Below, in pieces: positions 44,706 through 53,345 of a DNA stretch of 64,000 nucleotides; the first letter of the stretch is position 1, and the number at the start of each line of letters is the position of its first letter. The stretch is from the NCBI RefSeq assembly GCF_000723165.1, contig NZ_HG322949.1:3934335-3998334 (forward strand). The letters are read 5' to 3'. The position numbers and the translations under genes were made by a program. Below the pieces are notes generated by a model, which was not told where the DNA came from, made no database searches, and was given only the letters and a program-made list of their open reading frames with translations. Source of the DNA: Janthinobacterium agaricidamnosum NBRC 102515 = DSM 9628. GTDB taxonomy: Bacteria > Pseudomonadota > Gammaproteobacteria > Burkholderiales > Burkholderiaceae_D.

Positions 44706-45512
44706 TCAGGCGGCGACGGCTTGCGGCAAGGCCGACAAGGTGAAAATCTCGAAGCCCGTTTCGGTCACCGCGATCGAGTGCTCGAATTGCGCCGACAGCG
44801 AGCGGTCCTTGGTCACCGTGGTCCATTTGTCGGGCAGGACCTTGACCTGGAAACTGCCGGCGTTCAGCATCGGCTCGATGGTGAAGATCATGCCCGGTTC
44901 CAGCACGATGCCGGTGCCGGCGCGGCCGTAATGCAGCACTTGCGGCGCGTCGTGGAACACCTTGCCCAGGCCGTGGCCGCAAAAATCGCGCACCGATGAA
45001 AAACCCTGCGCGCGCGCCACCGCCTCGATCGCCGCGCCGACGTCGCCCAGCGTGGCGCCGGGACGCACCGTGTTAATCCCGGTCATCATCGCTTGATAGG
45101 CGGTCCTGACCAGCCGCGCGGCCAGGATCGAGACCTCGCCCACTTGAAAGGTGCGGCTGGTGTCGCCGTGCCAGTCATTGAATTTCGGCGTCACGTCGAT
45201 GTTGACGATGTCACCGTTTTTCAGGATCTTGGTATCGGACGGAATGCCATGCGTGACCACGTGATTGACCGAGATGCAGCTGGCGTGCTTGTAGCCGTGG
45301 TAGTCGATGGTGGCCGGGATGCTGCCGGCGGCGCGCATGAATTCTTCGCACAGCTGGTCCAGCCTGGCGGTCGAGACGCCGGCCTTGACGTACGGCGTGA
45401 TGTAGTCGAGCGTGTCAGCGGCGATGCGGCCGGCGGCGCGCATGCCGATAAAACCTTCTTCATCGTGCAGCGGGATTTTCTTGCCGTGGTCGAGCTGGGT
45501 GGAATAGCGCAT
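44706..45512 (-). CDS. map: Methionine aminopeptidase, type I
   Basis: 268 residues. Removes initiator methionine. Metal ligands: Asp106 and Asp117 (VNIDVTPKFNDWHGDTSRTF), His in CGHGLG, Glu in FTIEPML and Glu in QFEHSIAV; substrate His in YHGYKHASCISVN. Not adjacent to rpsB here, so this is probably an additional copy. Lies 22 bases after the TetR gene stop on the same strand, so it may share that gene's promoter. Confidence 0.95.
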   Translation of the reverse strand: MRYSTQLDHGKKIPLHDEEGFIGMRAAGRIAADTLDYITPYVKAGVSTARLDQLCEEFMRAAGSIPATIDYHGYKHASCISVNHVVTHGIPSDTKILKNGDIVNIDVTPKFNDWHGDTSRTFQVGEVSILAARLVRTAYQAMMTGINTVRPGATLGDVGAAIEAVARAQGFSSVRDFCGHGLGKVFHDAPQVLHYGRAGTGIVLEPGMIFTIEPMLNAGSFQVKVLPDKWTTVTKDRSLSAQFEHSIAVTETGFEIFTLSALPQAVAA

Positions 45513-45534
45513 AGATATATTTTCAGTGAGAAAT

Positions 45535-46131
45535 TCAGTGAGGAGTTCGGGTGGCCCAGCCGCATACCGCGTCGTGCGAGGCGCGCAGCATGGCGTCGGC
45601 GCTGGCCGGTATCGGCTGGTTCTGGGTCAGGTAAGGCTTGACGATGGCCACCGGCGCGTCGACCAATACAAAGCGCAGCATGCTGCCGGTGTGCGCGGCC
45701 TGGCCCGGCATCGCGGCCACGCAGCGCTCGAAACAGGCGTCGAGTTCGGCCTGCTCGGCTTCCAGCGCGGCCGTCAATTCGGCGCTCAGCGCGCCGTTGA
45801 AATCGGGGCTGTCTTCGCATTGCAGCAGGAAGCGCGCATACACCGGCTTGCGCCGGCACCAGTCCAGCAAGCCATGCACGCCGGCCCAGGTATCGCCGTC
45901 GCCGCGCGCCCACAGGCTGGCCACTTCGCTGCGGAAGTCGGCCTTGACGCGCAGCCACGCGCGCGCCAGGATCGCGCCGCGCGAATCGAAGCGGTGATAC
46001 ACCGAACCGATCGGCGCGCCGGCCTTGACCGCGATGGCGGACATCGACACCGCCGCGAAACCGCACTGGGCGGCGATCTCGATGGCGCTGTCGATAAAGT
46101 TGTTTTCGTTGAATTTGGCAAGTCTGACCAT
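45535..46131 (-). CDS. TetR/AcrR-family transcription regulator
   Basis: 198 residues. HTH near the N-terminus: FIDSAIEIAAQCGFAAVSMSAIAVKAGAPIGSVYHRFDSRGAILARAWL. C-terminal domain not assignable. The start codon overlaps a perfect 13-bp inverted repeat (46130-46159), so the protein almost certainly represses its own gene and perhaps map and alkB downstream; the divergent AMP nucleosidase gene starts 105 bases past the repeat. Confidence 0.92.
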   Translation of the reverse strand: MVRLAKFNENNFIDSAIEIAAQCGFAAVSMSAIAVKAGAPIGSVYHRFDSRGAILARAWLRVKADFRSEVASLWARGDGDTWAGVHGLLDWCRRKPVYARFLLQCEDSPDFNGALSAELTAALEAEQAELDACFERCVAAMPGQAAHTGSMLRFVLVDAPVAIVKPYLTQNQPIPASADAMLRASHDAVCGWATRTPH

Positions 46132-46159
46132 GCAAATAGAATACAGATTCTATTTGCAT
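46130..46159. promoter_or_regulatory. Autoregulatory operator of the TetR gene
   Basis: ATGCAAATAGAAT (46130-46142), spacer ACAG, ATTCTATTTGCAT (46147-46159): perfect 13-base arms. It overlaps the initiator codon of the TetR gene (complement of 46129-46131). Confidence 0.8.
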
Positions 46160-46263
46160 CCGTCAAGCAGCTACAAGCGGCATGGCGACTTCGCGGCGAT
46201 GCGGCCCACAAAACCCTTGGCTGCCTTACAATGACATGCACGAACCCTCACAGGAGTTATCGA

Positions 46264-47778
46264 TTGCATACGCCACCTTTCATCGCCTCCACCCGTTACG
46301 ACGATCCGCGCCTCGCGCTTGAACAGGTACAAGCAATCTACCGGAGCAGCATCGACCACCTGCGCGACGCCTTGCAGCGTTTTGTCGGCGGCGAAAATCC
46401 GAACGGCCGGGTACGCGCCTGCTACCCCTTCGTGCGGATCCAGACCGACACCGTGGCGCGCGCCGATTCGCCGCTGGCTTACGGCTTCGTGGCCGGCCCC
46501 GGCGTGTTTGAAACCACGCTGACCCGGCCCGACCTGTTCGCCGATTATTATCTCGAACAATTCACGCTGCTGCTGAAGAACCACAACCGCGAACAAAAAG
46601 TAATGCTGGAAATCGGCGTCAGCGCGCAGCCGATTCCGGTGCATTTTTCATTCGCCGAACACGACCATATCGAAGGCAGCATGACGGCCGAGCGGCGCAT
46701 GGCGATGCGCGACATGTTCGACTTGCCGGACCTGTCGGCGATGGACGACGGCATCGCCAACGGCACCCACGAACTGGCGGCCGGCGAAGCGCAGCCGCTG
46801 GCGTTGTTCACCGGCCCGCGCGTCGATTACTCGCTGCAGCGGCTGCGCCATTACAGCGGCACCGGGCCGCGGCACTTCCAGAACTTCGTGCTGTTCACCA
46901 ACTACCAGTTCTACATCGATGAATTCGTGCGCCTCGGCCATGAAATGATGAACCGTCCGGCCGATCCGCTGGCGGCCAGCGAAGACGACGACTATATCGC
47001 CTTCATCGAACCGGGCAACGTCGTCACGCGGCGCATCGGCCACACCGCCGAAGCCGACGACGCGCTGGGCGTGGCGCCGCCGCGGCTGCCGCAAATGCCG
47101 GCCTACCACCTGGTGCGCGCCAACGGCAGCGGCATCACCATGGTCAATATCGGCGTCGGTCCCGCCAACGCCAAGACCATCACCGACCACATCGCCGTGC
47201 TGCGTCCGCACGCCTGGCTGATGCTGGGCCATTGCGCCGGGCTGCGCACCACCCAGAGCCTGGGCGACTACGTGCTGGCGCATGCGTATGTGCGCGAAGA
47301 CCATGTGCTGGACGAAGACTTGCCGCTGTGGGTGCCGATCCCGCCGCTGGCCGAAGTGCAGCTGGCGCTGGAAGCGGCGGTGGCCGAAATCACCCAGCTG
47401 ACCGGCTACGACCTGAAGCACATCATGCGTACCGGCACCGTGGCCAGCACCGACAACCGCAACTGGGAATTGCTGCCGCAGCGCACGCCGGAACGCCGCT
47501 TCAGCCAAAGCCGCGCGATCGCGCTGGACATGGAAAGCGCGACCATCGCCGCCAACGGCTTCCGCTTCCGCGTGCCGTACGGCACCTTGCTGTGCGTCAG
47601 CGACAAACCGCTGCATGGCGAAATCAAGCTGCCGGGCATGGCCAATCACTTTTACCGCGAACGGGTCGACCAGCATCTGCGGATCGGCATCCGCGCGGTG
47701 GAACTGCTGCGCCGCCAGGGAGTCGACAAGCTGCACAGCCGCAAACTGCGCAGTTTCGCCGAAGTCGCGTTCCAATAA
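46264..47778 (+). CDS. amn: AMP nucleosidase
   Basis: 504 residues. Splits AMP to adenine and ribose 5-phosphate and helps balance adenylate pools. Two domains: N-terminal regulatory part (FIASTRYDDPRLALEQVQAIYRSSIDHLRDAL) and C-terminal nucleoside-phosphorylase-like part (YHLVRANGSGITMVNIGVGPANAKTITDHIAVLRPHAWLMLGHCAGLR; ALDMESATIAANGFRFRVPYGTLLCVSDKP). The start is probably TTG at 46264 (MHTPPFIAS), because AGGAG lies seven bases before it and homology begins there; an in-frame ATG at 46231 would add 11 residues. Followed by the 60-bp palindrome. Confidence 0.95.
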   Translation: MHTPPFIASTRYDDPRLALEQVQAIYRSSIDHLRDALQRFVGGENPNGRVRACYPFVRIQTDTVARADSPLAYGFVAGPGVFETTLTRPDLFADYYLEQFTLLLKNHNREQKVMLEIGVSAQPIPVHFSFAEHDHIEGSMTAERRMAMRDMFDLPDLSAMDDGIANGTHELAAGEAQPLALFTGPRVDYSLQRLRHYSGTGPRHFQNFVLFTNYQFYIDEFVRLGHEMMNRPADPLAASEDDDYIAFIEPGNVVTRRIGHTAEADDALGVAPPRLPQMPAYHLVRANGSGITMVNIGVGPANAKTITDHIAVLRPHAWLMLGHCAGLRTTQSLGDYVLAHAYVREDHVLDEDLPLWVPIPPLAEVQLALEAAVAEITQLTGYDLKHIMRTGTVASTDNRNWELLPQRTPERRFSQSRAIALDMESATIAANGFRFRVPYGTLLCVSDKPLHGEIKLPGMANHFYRERVDQHLRIGIRAVELLRRQGVDKLHSRKLRSFAEVAFQ

Positions 47779-47783
47779 GAAAA

Positions 47784-47843
47784 ACCGGAGACAGGTCACG
47801 TTTTCCGGGCAATATTGCCCGGAAAACGTGGCCTGTCCCCGGT
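47784..47843. repeat. 60-bp near-perfect palindrome, REP-like, between convergent genes
   Basis: Thirty base pairs can form with one mismatch and one T-G pair. The centre, CACGTTTTCCGGGCAAT joined directly to its complement with no spacer, is a perfect 34-bp palindrome; the outer arms read ACCGGAGACAGG and CCTGTCCCCGGT. It resembles repetitive palindromes scattered in betaproteobacterial genomes and may also terminate both amn and the DUF1854 gene. Confidence 0.85.
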
Positions 47844-47864
47844 ATCAGCCTGGGCTGCCAGCTA

Positions 47865-48335
47865 TTACAAGAAACGGTCGAGTATCTTGCGGCTGTGCTT
47901 GTCGATGCCGAACATGTCGCGCACCAGGAAGTGGATGCCATGGCTGTCGGCCACCAGCAGCGACGCCGCGCCGATGCGGCGGATGTCCTCTTCGCCCTTC
48001 AGCACGAATCCGGTGTCGCCACGGTCGGTCCTGACCTGCCAGGTGCACGGCGTCGCATAGCTGCTGACGCTCGCGATATGCAGGATCTCGGGCATGAATT
48101 CGCGCCCTTCCAATTCTTCCGTCACCAAGCTCCGTATCGCTTCCGGCAAGTCGGCGATGTCGTCGATCCACGCCACTTCGCGGCCGTCTTGCAGCACCAG
48201 CGAAATGCCCTGGTCCGGCGCCTGGATCGGGAAGGCACGCACCGGCGCCACGCCTTCATGCAGCTGGCCGTCTTCGGCCGTCAAGATCAGTTTGCCGTAG
48301 CTGTTGCGGGTCAGTTGAAACAATGTCGTCGCCAT
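47865..48335 (-). CDS. DUF1854 protein of the cyanophycin locus
   Basis: 156 residues, DUF1854 family. Recognised from LTRNSYGKLILTAEDGQLHEGVAPVRAFPI, LVLQDGREVAWIDDIADLP and RIGAASLLVADSHGIHFLVRDMFGIDKHSRKILDRFL. Members co-occur with cyanophycin synthetases and the ABC transporter encoded directly upstream; function unknown. The two genes are 2 bases apart. No signal peptide. Confidence 0.9.
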   Translation of the reverse strand: MATTLFQLTRNSYGKLILTAEDGQLHEGVAPVRAFPIQAPDQGISLVLQDGREVAWIDDIADLPEAIRSLVTEELEGREFMPEILHIASVSSYATPCTWQVRTDRGDTGFVLKGEEDIRRIGAASLLVADSHGIHFLVRDMFGIDKHSRKILDRFL

Positions 48336-48337
48336 CT

Positions 48338-50617
48338 TTAGTCGTCCTTGTCGTCCGGGTCCACGTCGACGTTGCGCGCCTGCGCTTCGTAGAGGCGGAA
48401 GTAGGCGCCTTCGCGCGCCATCAATTCATCGTGGCTGCCCACCTCGACCACTTCGCCGCGGTCCAGCACCACCAGCCGGTCGGCGCGGTGCAAGGTGGAC
48501 AGGCGGTGCGCGATGGCGATGGTGGTGCGGCCCTGCACCAGGTTGTCCAGCGCTTTCTGGATTTCCTTCTCGGTTTCCGAGTCGACCGACGATGTCGCTT
48601 CGTCCATGATCAGGATGCGCGGGTCGATCAGCAAGGCGCGCGCGATCGAGATCCGTTGGCGCTCGCCGCCCGACAAGCCCTGGCCGCGTTCGCCGACCAT
48701 CGAATCGTAGCCTTGCGGCAGGCGCAGGATGAATTCGTGGGCGTGCGCGGCGCGCGCCGAGGCGATGATTTCTTCGCGCGTCGCATGCGGTTTGCCGTAG
48801 GCGATGTTTTCGGCGATGGTGCCGAAGAACAGGAACGGCTCTTGCAGCACCAGGCCGATATTGCGCCGGTAATCGGACACCGCGAACGCGCGGATGTCGA
48901 CGCCGTCGAGCAGGATCGCGCCTTCCGACACGTCGTAGAAACGGCAGATCAGGTTGACCAGCGTGCTCTTGCCGGAACCGCTGTGGCCGACCAGGCCGAT
49001 CATCTCGCCCGCCTTGATGTTCAGCGAAATGCCGCGGTTGACGGCCCGGTTGCCGTAACGGAAACCGACTTCGCGCAAGTCGATCCGGCCTTCGACCTGG
49101 TCCAGCCTGACCGGCTGCGCCGGTTCCGGCACGCTCGATACGTGGTCCAGTATGTCGAAGATGCGCTTGGCGGCCGAGGCCGATTTCTGGGTCACCGAAA
49201 CGATGCGGCTCATCGAATCGAGGCGGCCATAAAAACGGCTGCTGTAGGCGATGAAGGCGGTCAGCACGCCGACGGTGATGTCGCCGTTCGACACTTGCCA
49301 GATGCCGAAGCACCAGATCACCAGCAAGCCCAGTTCGGTCAGGAAGGTGACCGTCGGCGAAAACAGCGACCACACTTTATTGAGTTTGTCGTTGACCGCC
49401 AGGTTGTGCGCGTTGGCGTCGCGAAAGCGCACGGCTTCGCGTTTTTCCTGCGCAAACGCTTTTACCACGCGGATGCCGGGGATGGTATCGGCCAGCACGT
49501 TGGTCACTTCGCTCCAGACCCGGTCGATCTTTTCAAAGCCGGTGCGCAGGCGGTCGCGCACCAGGTGGATCATCCACGCGATGAACGGCAGCGGCACCAG
49601 CGTCATCACCGCCAGCCATGGGTTCATGCTCCACAAGATCACGCCGGTCATGATGATCATCAGCACGTCGGAGGCGAAGTCGAGCAAATGCAGCGACAGG
49701 AACACGCAGATGCGGTCGCTGCCGCTGCCGATGCGCGACATCAGGTCGCCGGTGCGTTTGCCGCCAAAGAATTCCAGCGACAGTTTCAGCAAGTGCTCAT
49801 AGGTCGCCGAACGCAGATCGGCGCCCATGCGTTCCGACACGATCGCCAGGATATAGGTTTTCCACCAGCCCAGCAGCCAGGCCAGCATTGCCGAACCAAG
49901 CAGGCCGCCCATATACATCACCACCAGCCATGGATCGATTTTCTGGCCGTTTTGATACGGAATCAGCACATTGTCCATCAACGGCTTGGTCAGGTAGGGC
50001 GGAATCAGGTGCGCGGCGGTGCTCAGCAGCATCAGCGTGAAACCCAGCGCCAGCTGCAGCCGGTACGGATGGGCGAAGCGCCACAGGCGGAACAGCGTCC
50101 ACGTCGATGGCGGCGTATGCAGCACCTTGGTGCAAATCGGGCATTCTTCCTGGTCCGGGGCCAACGGCGCCTTGCAACTTGGACAAACTTCCTGCTCAGC
50201 AACGAATACTGGCTTGCCAGTCAGATGGCTGGTCAGCCGCTCCTGGAATTGCTCCAGCACCCGGATTGCGTGCAGGTTCTGGCCCAGCGTGAAGCGCCAG
50301 GACGCCAGCCGGCCTTGCTCATCGAGCAACTCCAGATGGCCGACGCCGGCGTGATCGTGGTGTTTTAGCGACAGTCCAGGCCGGTAAGACCAGTCCTTCC
50401 AGGTCGTTTCACCCGGCGCGCGCGATAGCAAACGGCGCTCGGTGACCACGATTAATCCTTTTGTGAAACGTAATCGCGCATCGAGGTCAACCTCAACGCT
50501 AGTTAAAACGTTCTCCCCTGAGGCCAGCTTTTTTTCGACCTCGGCCCGCCAGCTTTCAGGCAAGGTCAACGCCGCAGGCGGCAGGGTGGTTGTGGGAACG
50601 AGTTGTTCAGTTGTCAT
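48338..50617 (-). CDS. Cyanophycin-associated ABC transporter, fused permease-ATPase with zinc ribbon
   Basis: 759 residues. Residues 1-165 are a cytosolic domain ending in a zinc ribbon (CPSCKAPLAPDQEECPIC); then six membrane helices of the type-1 exporter fold (from FRLWRFAHPYRLQLALGF) and an ATPase domain with Walker A GHSGSGKST, signature LSGGERQRIS, Walker B ILIMDEATSS and H-loop IAHRLST. Half-transporter, presumed homodimer. ATG 50617 chosen (MTTEQLVP); a start at 50695 is possible. The DUF1854 gene follows within 2 bases; cphA' is divergent. Cargo unknown: a peptide, a precursor or a signal linked to cyanophycin is plausible. Confidence 0.9.
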   Translation of the reverse strand: MTTEQLVPTTTLPPAALTLPESWRAEVEKKLASGENVLTSVEVDLDARLRFTKGLIVVTERRLLSRAPGETTWKDWSYRPGLSLKHHDHAGVGHLELLDEQGRLASWRFTLGQNLHAIRVLEQFQERLTSHLTGKPVFVAEQEVCPSCKAPLAPDQEECPICTKVLHTPPSTWTLFRLWRFAHPYRLQLALGFTLMLLSTAAHLIPPYLTKPLMDNVLIPYQNGQKIDPWLVVMYMGGLLGSAMLAWLLGWWKTYILAIVSERMGADLRSATYEHLLKLSLEFFGGKRTGDLMSRIGSGSDRICVFLSLHLLDFASDVLMIIMTGVILWSMNPWLAVMTLVPLPFIAWMIHLVRDRLRTGFEKIDRVWSEVTNVLADTIPGIRVVKAFAQEKREAVRFRDANAHNLAVNDKLNKVWSLFSPTVTFLTELGLLVIWCFGIWQVSNGDITVGVLTAFIAYSSRFYGRLDSMSRIVSVTQKSASAAKRIFDILDHVSSVPEPAQPVRLDQVEGRIDLREVGFRYGNRAVNRGISLNIKAGEMIGLVGHSGSGKSTLVNLICRFYDVSEGAILLDGVDIRAFAVSDYRRNIGLVLQEPFLFFGTIAENIAYGKPHATREEIIASARAAHAHEFILRLPQGYDSMVGERGQGLSGGERQRISIARALLIDPRILIMDEATSSVDSETEKEIQKALDNLVQGRTTIAIAHRLSTLHRADRLVVLDRGEVVEVGSHDELMAREGAYFRLYEAQARNVDVDPDDKDD

Positions 50618-51069
50618 CGTAAAAGCATACTCCGGCTCAAGGCCACGCCCTTTACGGGCAGGGATTCTGGGAAAAAAGGGGAAAGCAAATTCCATGCTGA
50701 GCGTGAAACCGGGACAGTGCCCGGGCTCGCCACCATGTCATGGTAGTGGCAATTACTGTATTGTATCGAATGGATTCAAACCGGTAATCAGCGGATCGGC
50801 AAGATACTCTGCGCTTGTGCAAGTATACAACATGATACGCTGCAAAAAACCGGCCTTTCCAGCATTTTTAGCGGCGTACAGCCGCTTTGGCCGCCGCATG
50901 GCAGGGTTACGCGCAATCGTTAAAAAATGCTGAAAAGTTGCGGTAGAGATAAGAATATCGCCGGCTTGCCATGGCAATATGGCAAACGGCTGCTATGCAT
51001 TACAGCAAGGCATGTGCGCCTTGCAAAAAAGTCATTATAGAAAATCTGGCTGATCAAGAAACCACTTAC
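50618..51069. other. Divergent control region of the cyanophycin locus
   Basis: 450 bases with no convincing gene between the ABC transporter and cphA'. A perfect palindrome ACCATG-T-CATGGT lies at 50732-50744. Promoters for both directions must be here; no known operator is recognisable. Confidence 0.5.
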
Positions 51070-53229
51070 ATGAACAACAAGAAGAACATCGATATCCTCC
51101 ACGTCAGCCATTTGCGCGGACCGAACATCTGGACTTATCGCCCGGTGATCGAAGCCCGGCTGGACATCGGCTTGCTGGAGGATTTCCCGTCCGACACCCT
51201 GCCCGGCCTGTATGAACGGCTGACGGCGTGGTTGCCGGGCTTGATCGAGCACCGCTGCGGCGTCGGCGAGCGCGGCGGCTTCCTGGAGCGCCTGCGCGAA
51301 GGCACCTGGTCCGGCCACATCCTGGAACACGTGGTGCTGGAATTGCAAAACCTGGCCGGCATGCGCACCGGCTTCGGCCAGACCCGCTCGACCAGCGTGC
51401 GCGGGGTCTACAAGATGGCCTTCCGCACACGCCAGGAACAGGTCGGGCGCGCCGCGCTGGCCGCCGGCCGCGACTTGCTGATGGCGGCCATCGACGACCA
51501 GCCATACGACCTGGAAGCGGCGCTGACCGTGCTGCGCGACCTGGTCGATGAACATTGCCTCGGCCCGAGCACGGCGAACATCGTCGACGCGGCCACCGAA
51601 CGAAAAATTCCCTCGGTGCGCCTGACCGACGGCAACCTGGTGCAACTGGGCCACGGCGCCAGCCAGCGCCGCATCTGGACCGCCGAAACCGACCGCACCA
51701 GCGCAATCGCCGAGAGCATCGCCAGCGACAAGGACTTGACCAAGTTCCTGCTGAAATCGTGCGGCGTGCCGGTGCCGGAAGGCAGCCTGGTGCGCAGCGC
51801 CGCCGAAGCGTGGGAAGAAGCGCAGGATATCGGCGTGCCGGTGGTGGTCAAGCCGTATGACGGCAACCATGGCCGCGGCGTGTCGCTGAACCTGATGACC
51901 GAAGCCGACGTCAGCGCCGCCTATCAGCTTGCCAGCCGCAAGGGCGACAGTTCGGCGGTGCTGGTCGAGCGTTTCATCCCCGGCGACGAACACCGCCTGC
52001 TGGTGGTCGGCAACAAGCTGGTCGCCGCCGCCAAGGGCGAATCGCTGTGGGTCACCGGCGACGGCCGGTCCGACATCCTGGCGCTGGTCAACAGCCAGAT
52101 CAATACCGACCCGCGGCGCGGCTCCGGCGAAGATTTCCCGCTCAATATCGTGGAGCCGGACAGCGGCGCCGAAGTCATCCTCGAATTGCAGCGCCAGGGC
52201 ATGAGCGCCAGTTCGGTGCCGCTGGAGGGGCAGCAAGTGCTGATCCAGCCGAACGGCAACGTCGCCATCGACGTCACCGACGAGGTTCACCCATCGGTGG
52301 CCCAGGCGGCGCTGCTGGCCGCGCGGGTGGTCGGCCTCGACATCGCCGGGGTCGACCTGGTGACCCAGGATATCACCCGTCCGTTCGACGAACAGCGCGG
52401 CGCCATCATCGAAGTCAACGCCAGCCCGGGCCTGCTGGCCCATTTGAAACCGGCCGTCGGCCAGCCGCGTCCGGTCGGCACGGCCATCATCGAACACCTG
52501 TTTGCCGACGACGACACCGGCCGCATCCCGGTGGTCGGCGTCACCGGCACCCGCGGCACCAGCCTGATCGCGCGGCTGGTCGGCGCGCTGGTCAACGTCA
52601 GCGGCAAGCAGACCGGCGTGGTCTGCGCCGACGGTTTGTACCTGAACCAGCGCAAGGTCAACGGCAATGACAACATCAGCTGGGACGCCGGCCAGCGCCT
52701 GCTGCTGAACCGCTCGGTGCAAACCGCCGTCTTCGAAAGCAATCCGCGCCTGATCCTGGCCGAAGGCCTGGCCTACGACAAGTGCGCGGTCGGCATCGTC
52801 ACCGACATGCACAGCCAGCACGACCTGGCCGCATTCGACTACATGCCCGGCGCCGACTTGTACAAGGTGGTGCGCACCCAGATCGACGTGGTCTTGCCGG
52901 GCGGCGCGGCGGTGCTCAACGCGGCCGACCAGGAAGTCGCCGGACTGGCCGAACTGTCCGACGGCGCGGTGATTTTCTACGGTCTCGATCCGCGACTGGA
53001 AGCCATCGCGACCCAGCTGGCGGACGGCGGGCGCGCGGTATTCCTGCGCGACGGCCATATCGTGCTGGCCCACGGCGCCAATCAGACGGCGCTGCCGGGC
53101 CTGGCCCAGTTGAAGCCGGCCATCGCGGCCGATCCGGAAAGCGTGCTGGCGGCGGTTGCCGCGGCGTGGGCGCTGGACGTGGCGCCGGAATTGATCGGCG
53201 CCGGCTTGCGCTCCTTCGATTTGAATTAA
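51070..53229 (+). CDS. Cyanophycin synthetase-like protein CphA' with altered Mur-ligase P-loop
   Basis: 719 residues, homologous to CphA along its length: N-terminal domain (VSHLRGPNIWTYRPVIEARLDIGLLE), ATP-grasp domain (VPVVVKPYDGNHGRGVSLNL, IIEVNASPGLLAHL) and Mur-ligase-like domain. The ATP-binding loop, GTNGKTT in CphA, reads GTRGTSL here: Lys is replaced by Thr497. The protein is also about 140 residues shorter at the C-terminus. In CphA the ATP-grasp part adds aspartate and the Mur-ligase part adds arginine; the latter activity is probably lost. ATG 51070 begins the conserved region. cphA follows at 116 bases. Confidence 0.93.
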   Translation: MNNKKNIDILHVSHLRGPNIWTYRPVIEARLDIGLLEDFPSDTLPGLYERLTAWLPGLIEHRCGVGERGGFLERLREGTWSGHILEHVVLELQNLAGMRTGFGQTRSTSVRGVYKMAFRTRQEQVGRAALAAGRDLLMAAIDDQPYDLEAALTVLRDLVDEHCLGPSTANIVDAATERKIPSVRLTDGNLVQLGHGASQRRIWTAETDRTSAIAESIASDKDLTKFLLKSCGVPVPEGSLVRSAAEAWEEAQDIGVPVVVKPYDGNHGRGVSLNLMTEADVSAAYQLASRKGDSSAVLVERFIPGDEHRLLVVGNKLVAAAKGESLWVTGDGRSDILALVNSQINTDPRRGSGEDFPLNIVEPDSGAEVILELQRQGMSASSVPLEGQQVLIQPNGNVAIDVTDEVHPSVAQAALLAARVVGLDIAGVDLVTQDITRPFDEQRGAIIEVNASPGLLAHLKPAVGQPRPVGTAIIEHLFADDDTGRIPVVGVTGTRGTSLIARLVGALVNVSGKQTGVVCADGLYLNQRKVNGNDNISWDAGQRLLLNRSVQTAVFESNPRLILAEGLAYDKCAVGIVTDMHSQHDLAAFDYMPGADLYKVVRTQIDVVLPGGAAVLNAADQEVAGLAELSDGAVIFYGLDPRLEAIATQLADGGRAVFLRDGHIVLAHGANQTALPGLAQLKPAIAADPESVLAAVAAAWALDVAPELIGAGLRSFDLN

Positions 53230-53253
53230 TGATCTAATCTACACTAATGACAA

Positions 53254-53276
53254 CGTCCGGCCAGGAACGCCGGACG
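53254..53276 (+). other. Hairpin between cphA' and cphA
   Basis: Arms CGTCCGGC (53254-53261) and GCCGGACG (53269-53276), seven-base loop, no T-run after it. Might slow transcription or stabilise the upstream mRNA end, so setting the ratio of the two proteins. Confidence 0.5.
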
Positions 53277-53345
53277 CAGCGCGCCGCCACTTGCGCAGAC
53301 TTGCGCGCGGCGGCGCGACAACCATCGAAATAGGACTAACGGTTT

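Noticed and set aside
44706..45512. map as the essential housekeeping copy
   Set aside because: rpsB is not adjacent and the gene sits behind a TetR regulator, so I call it a probable extra copy; the window cannot settle this.
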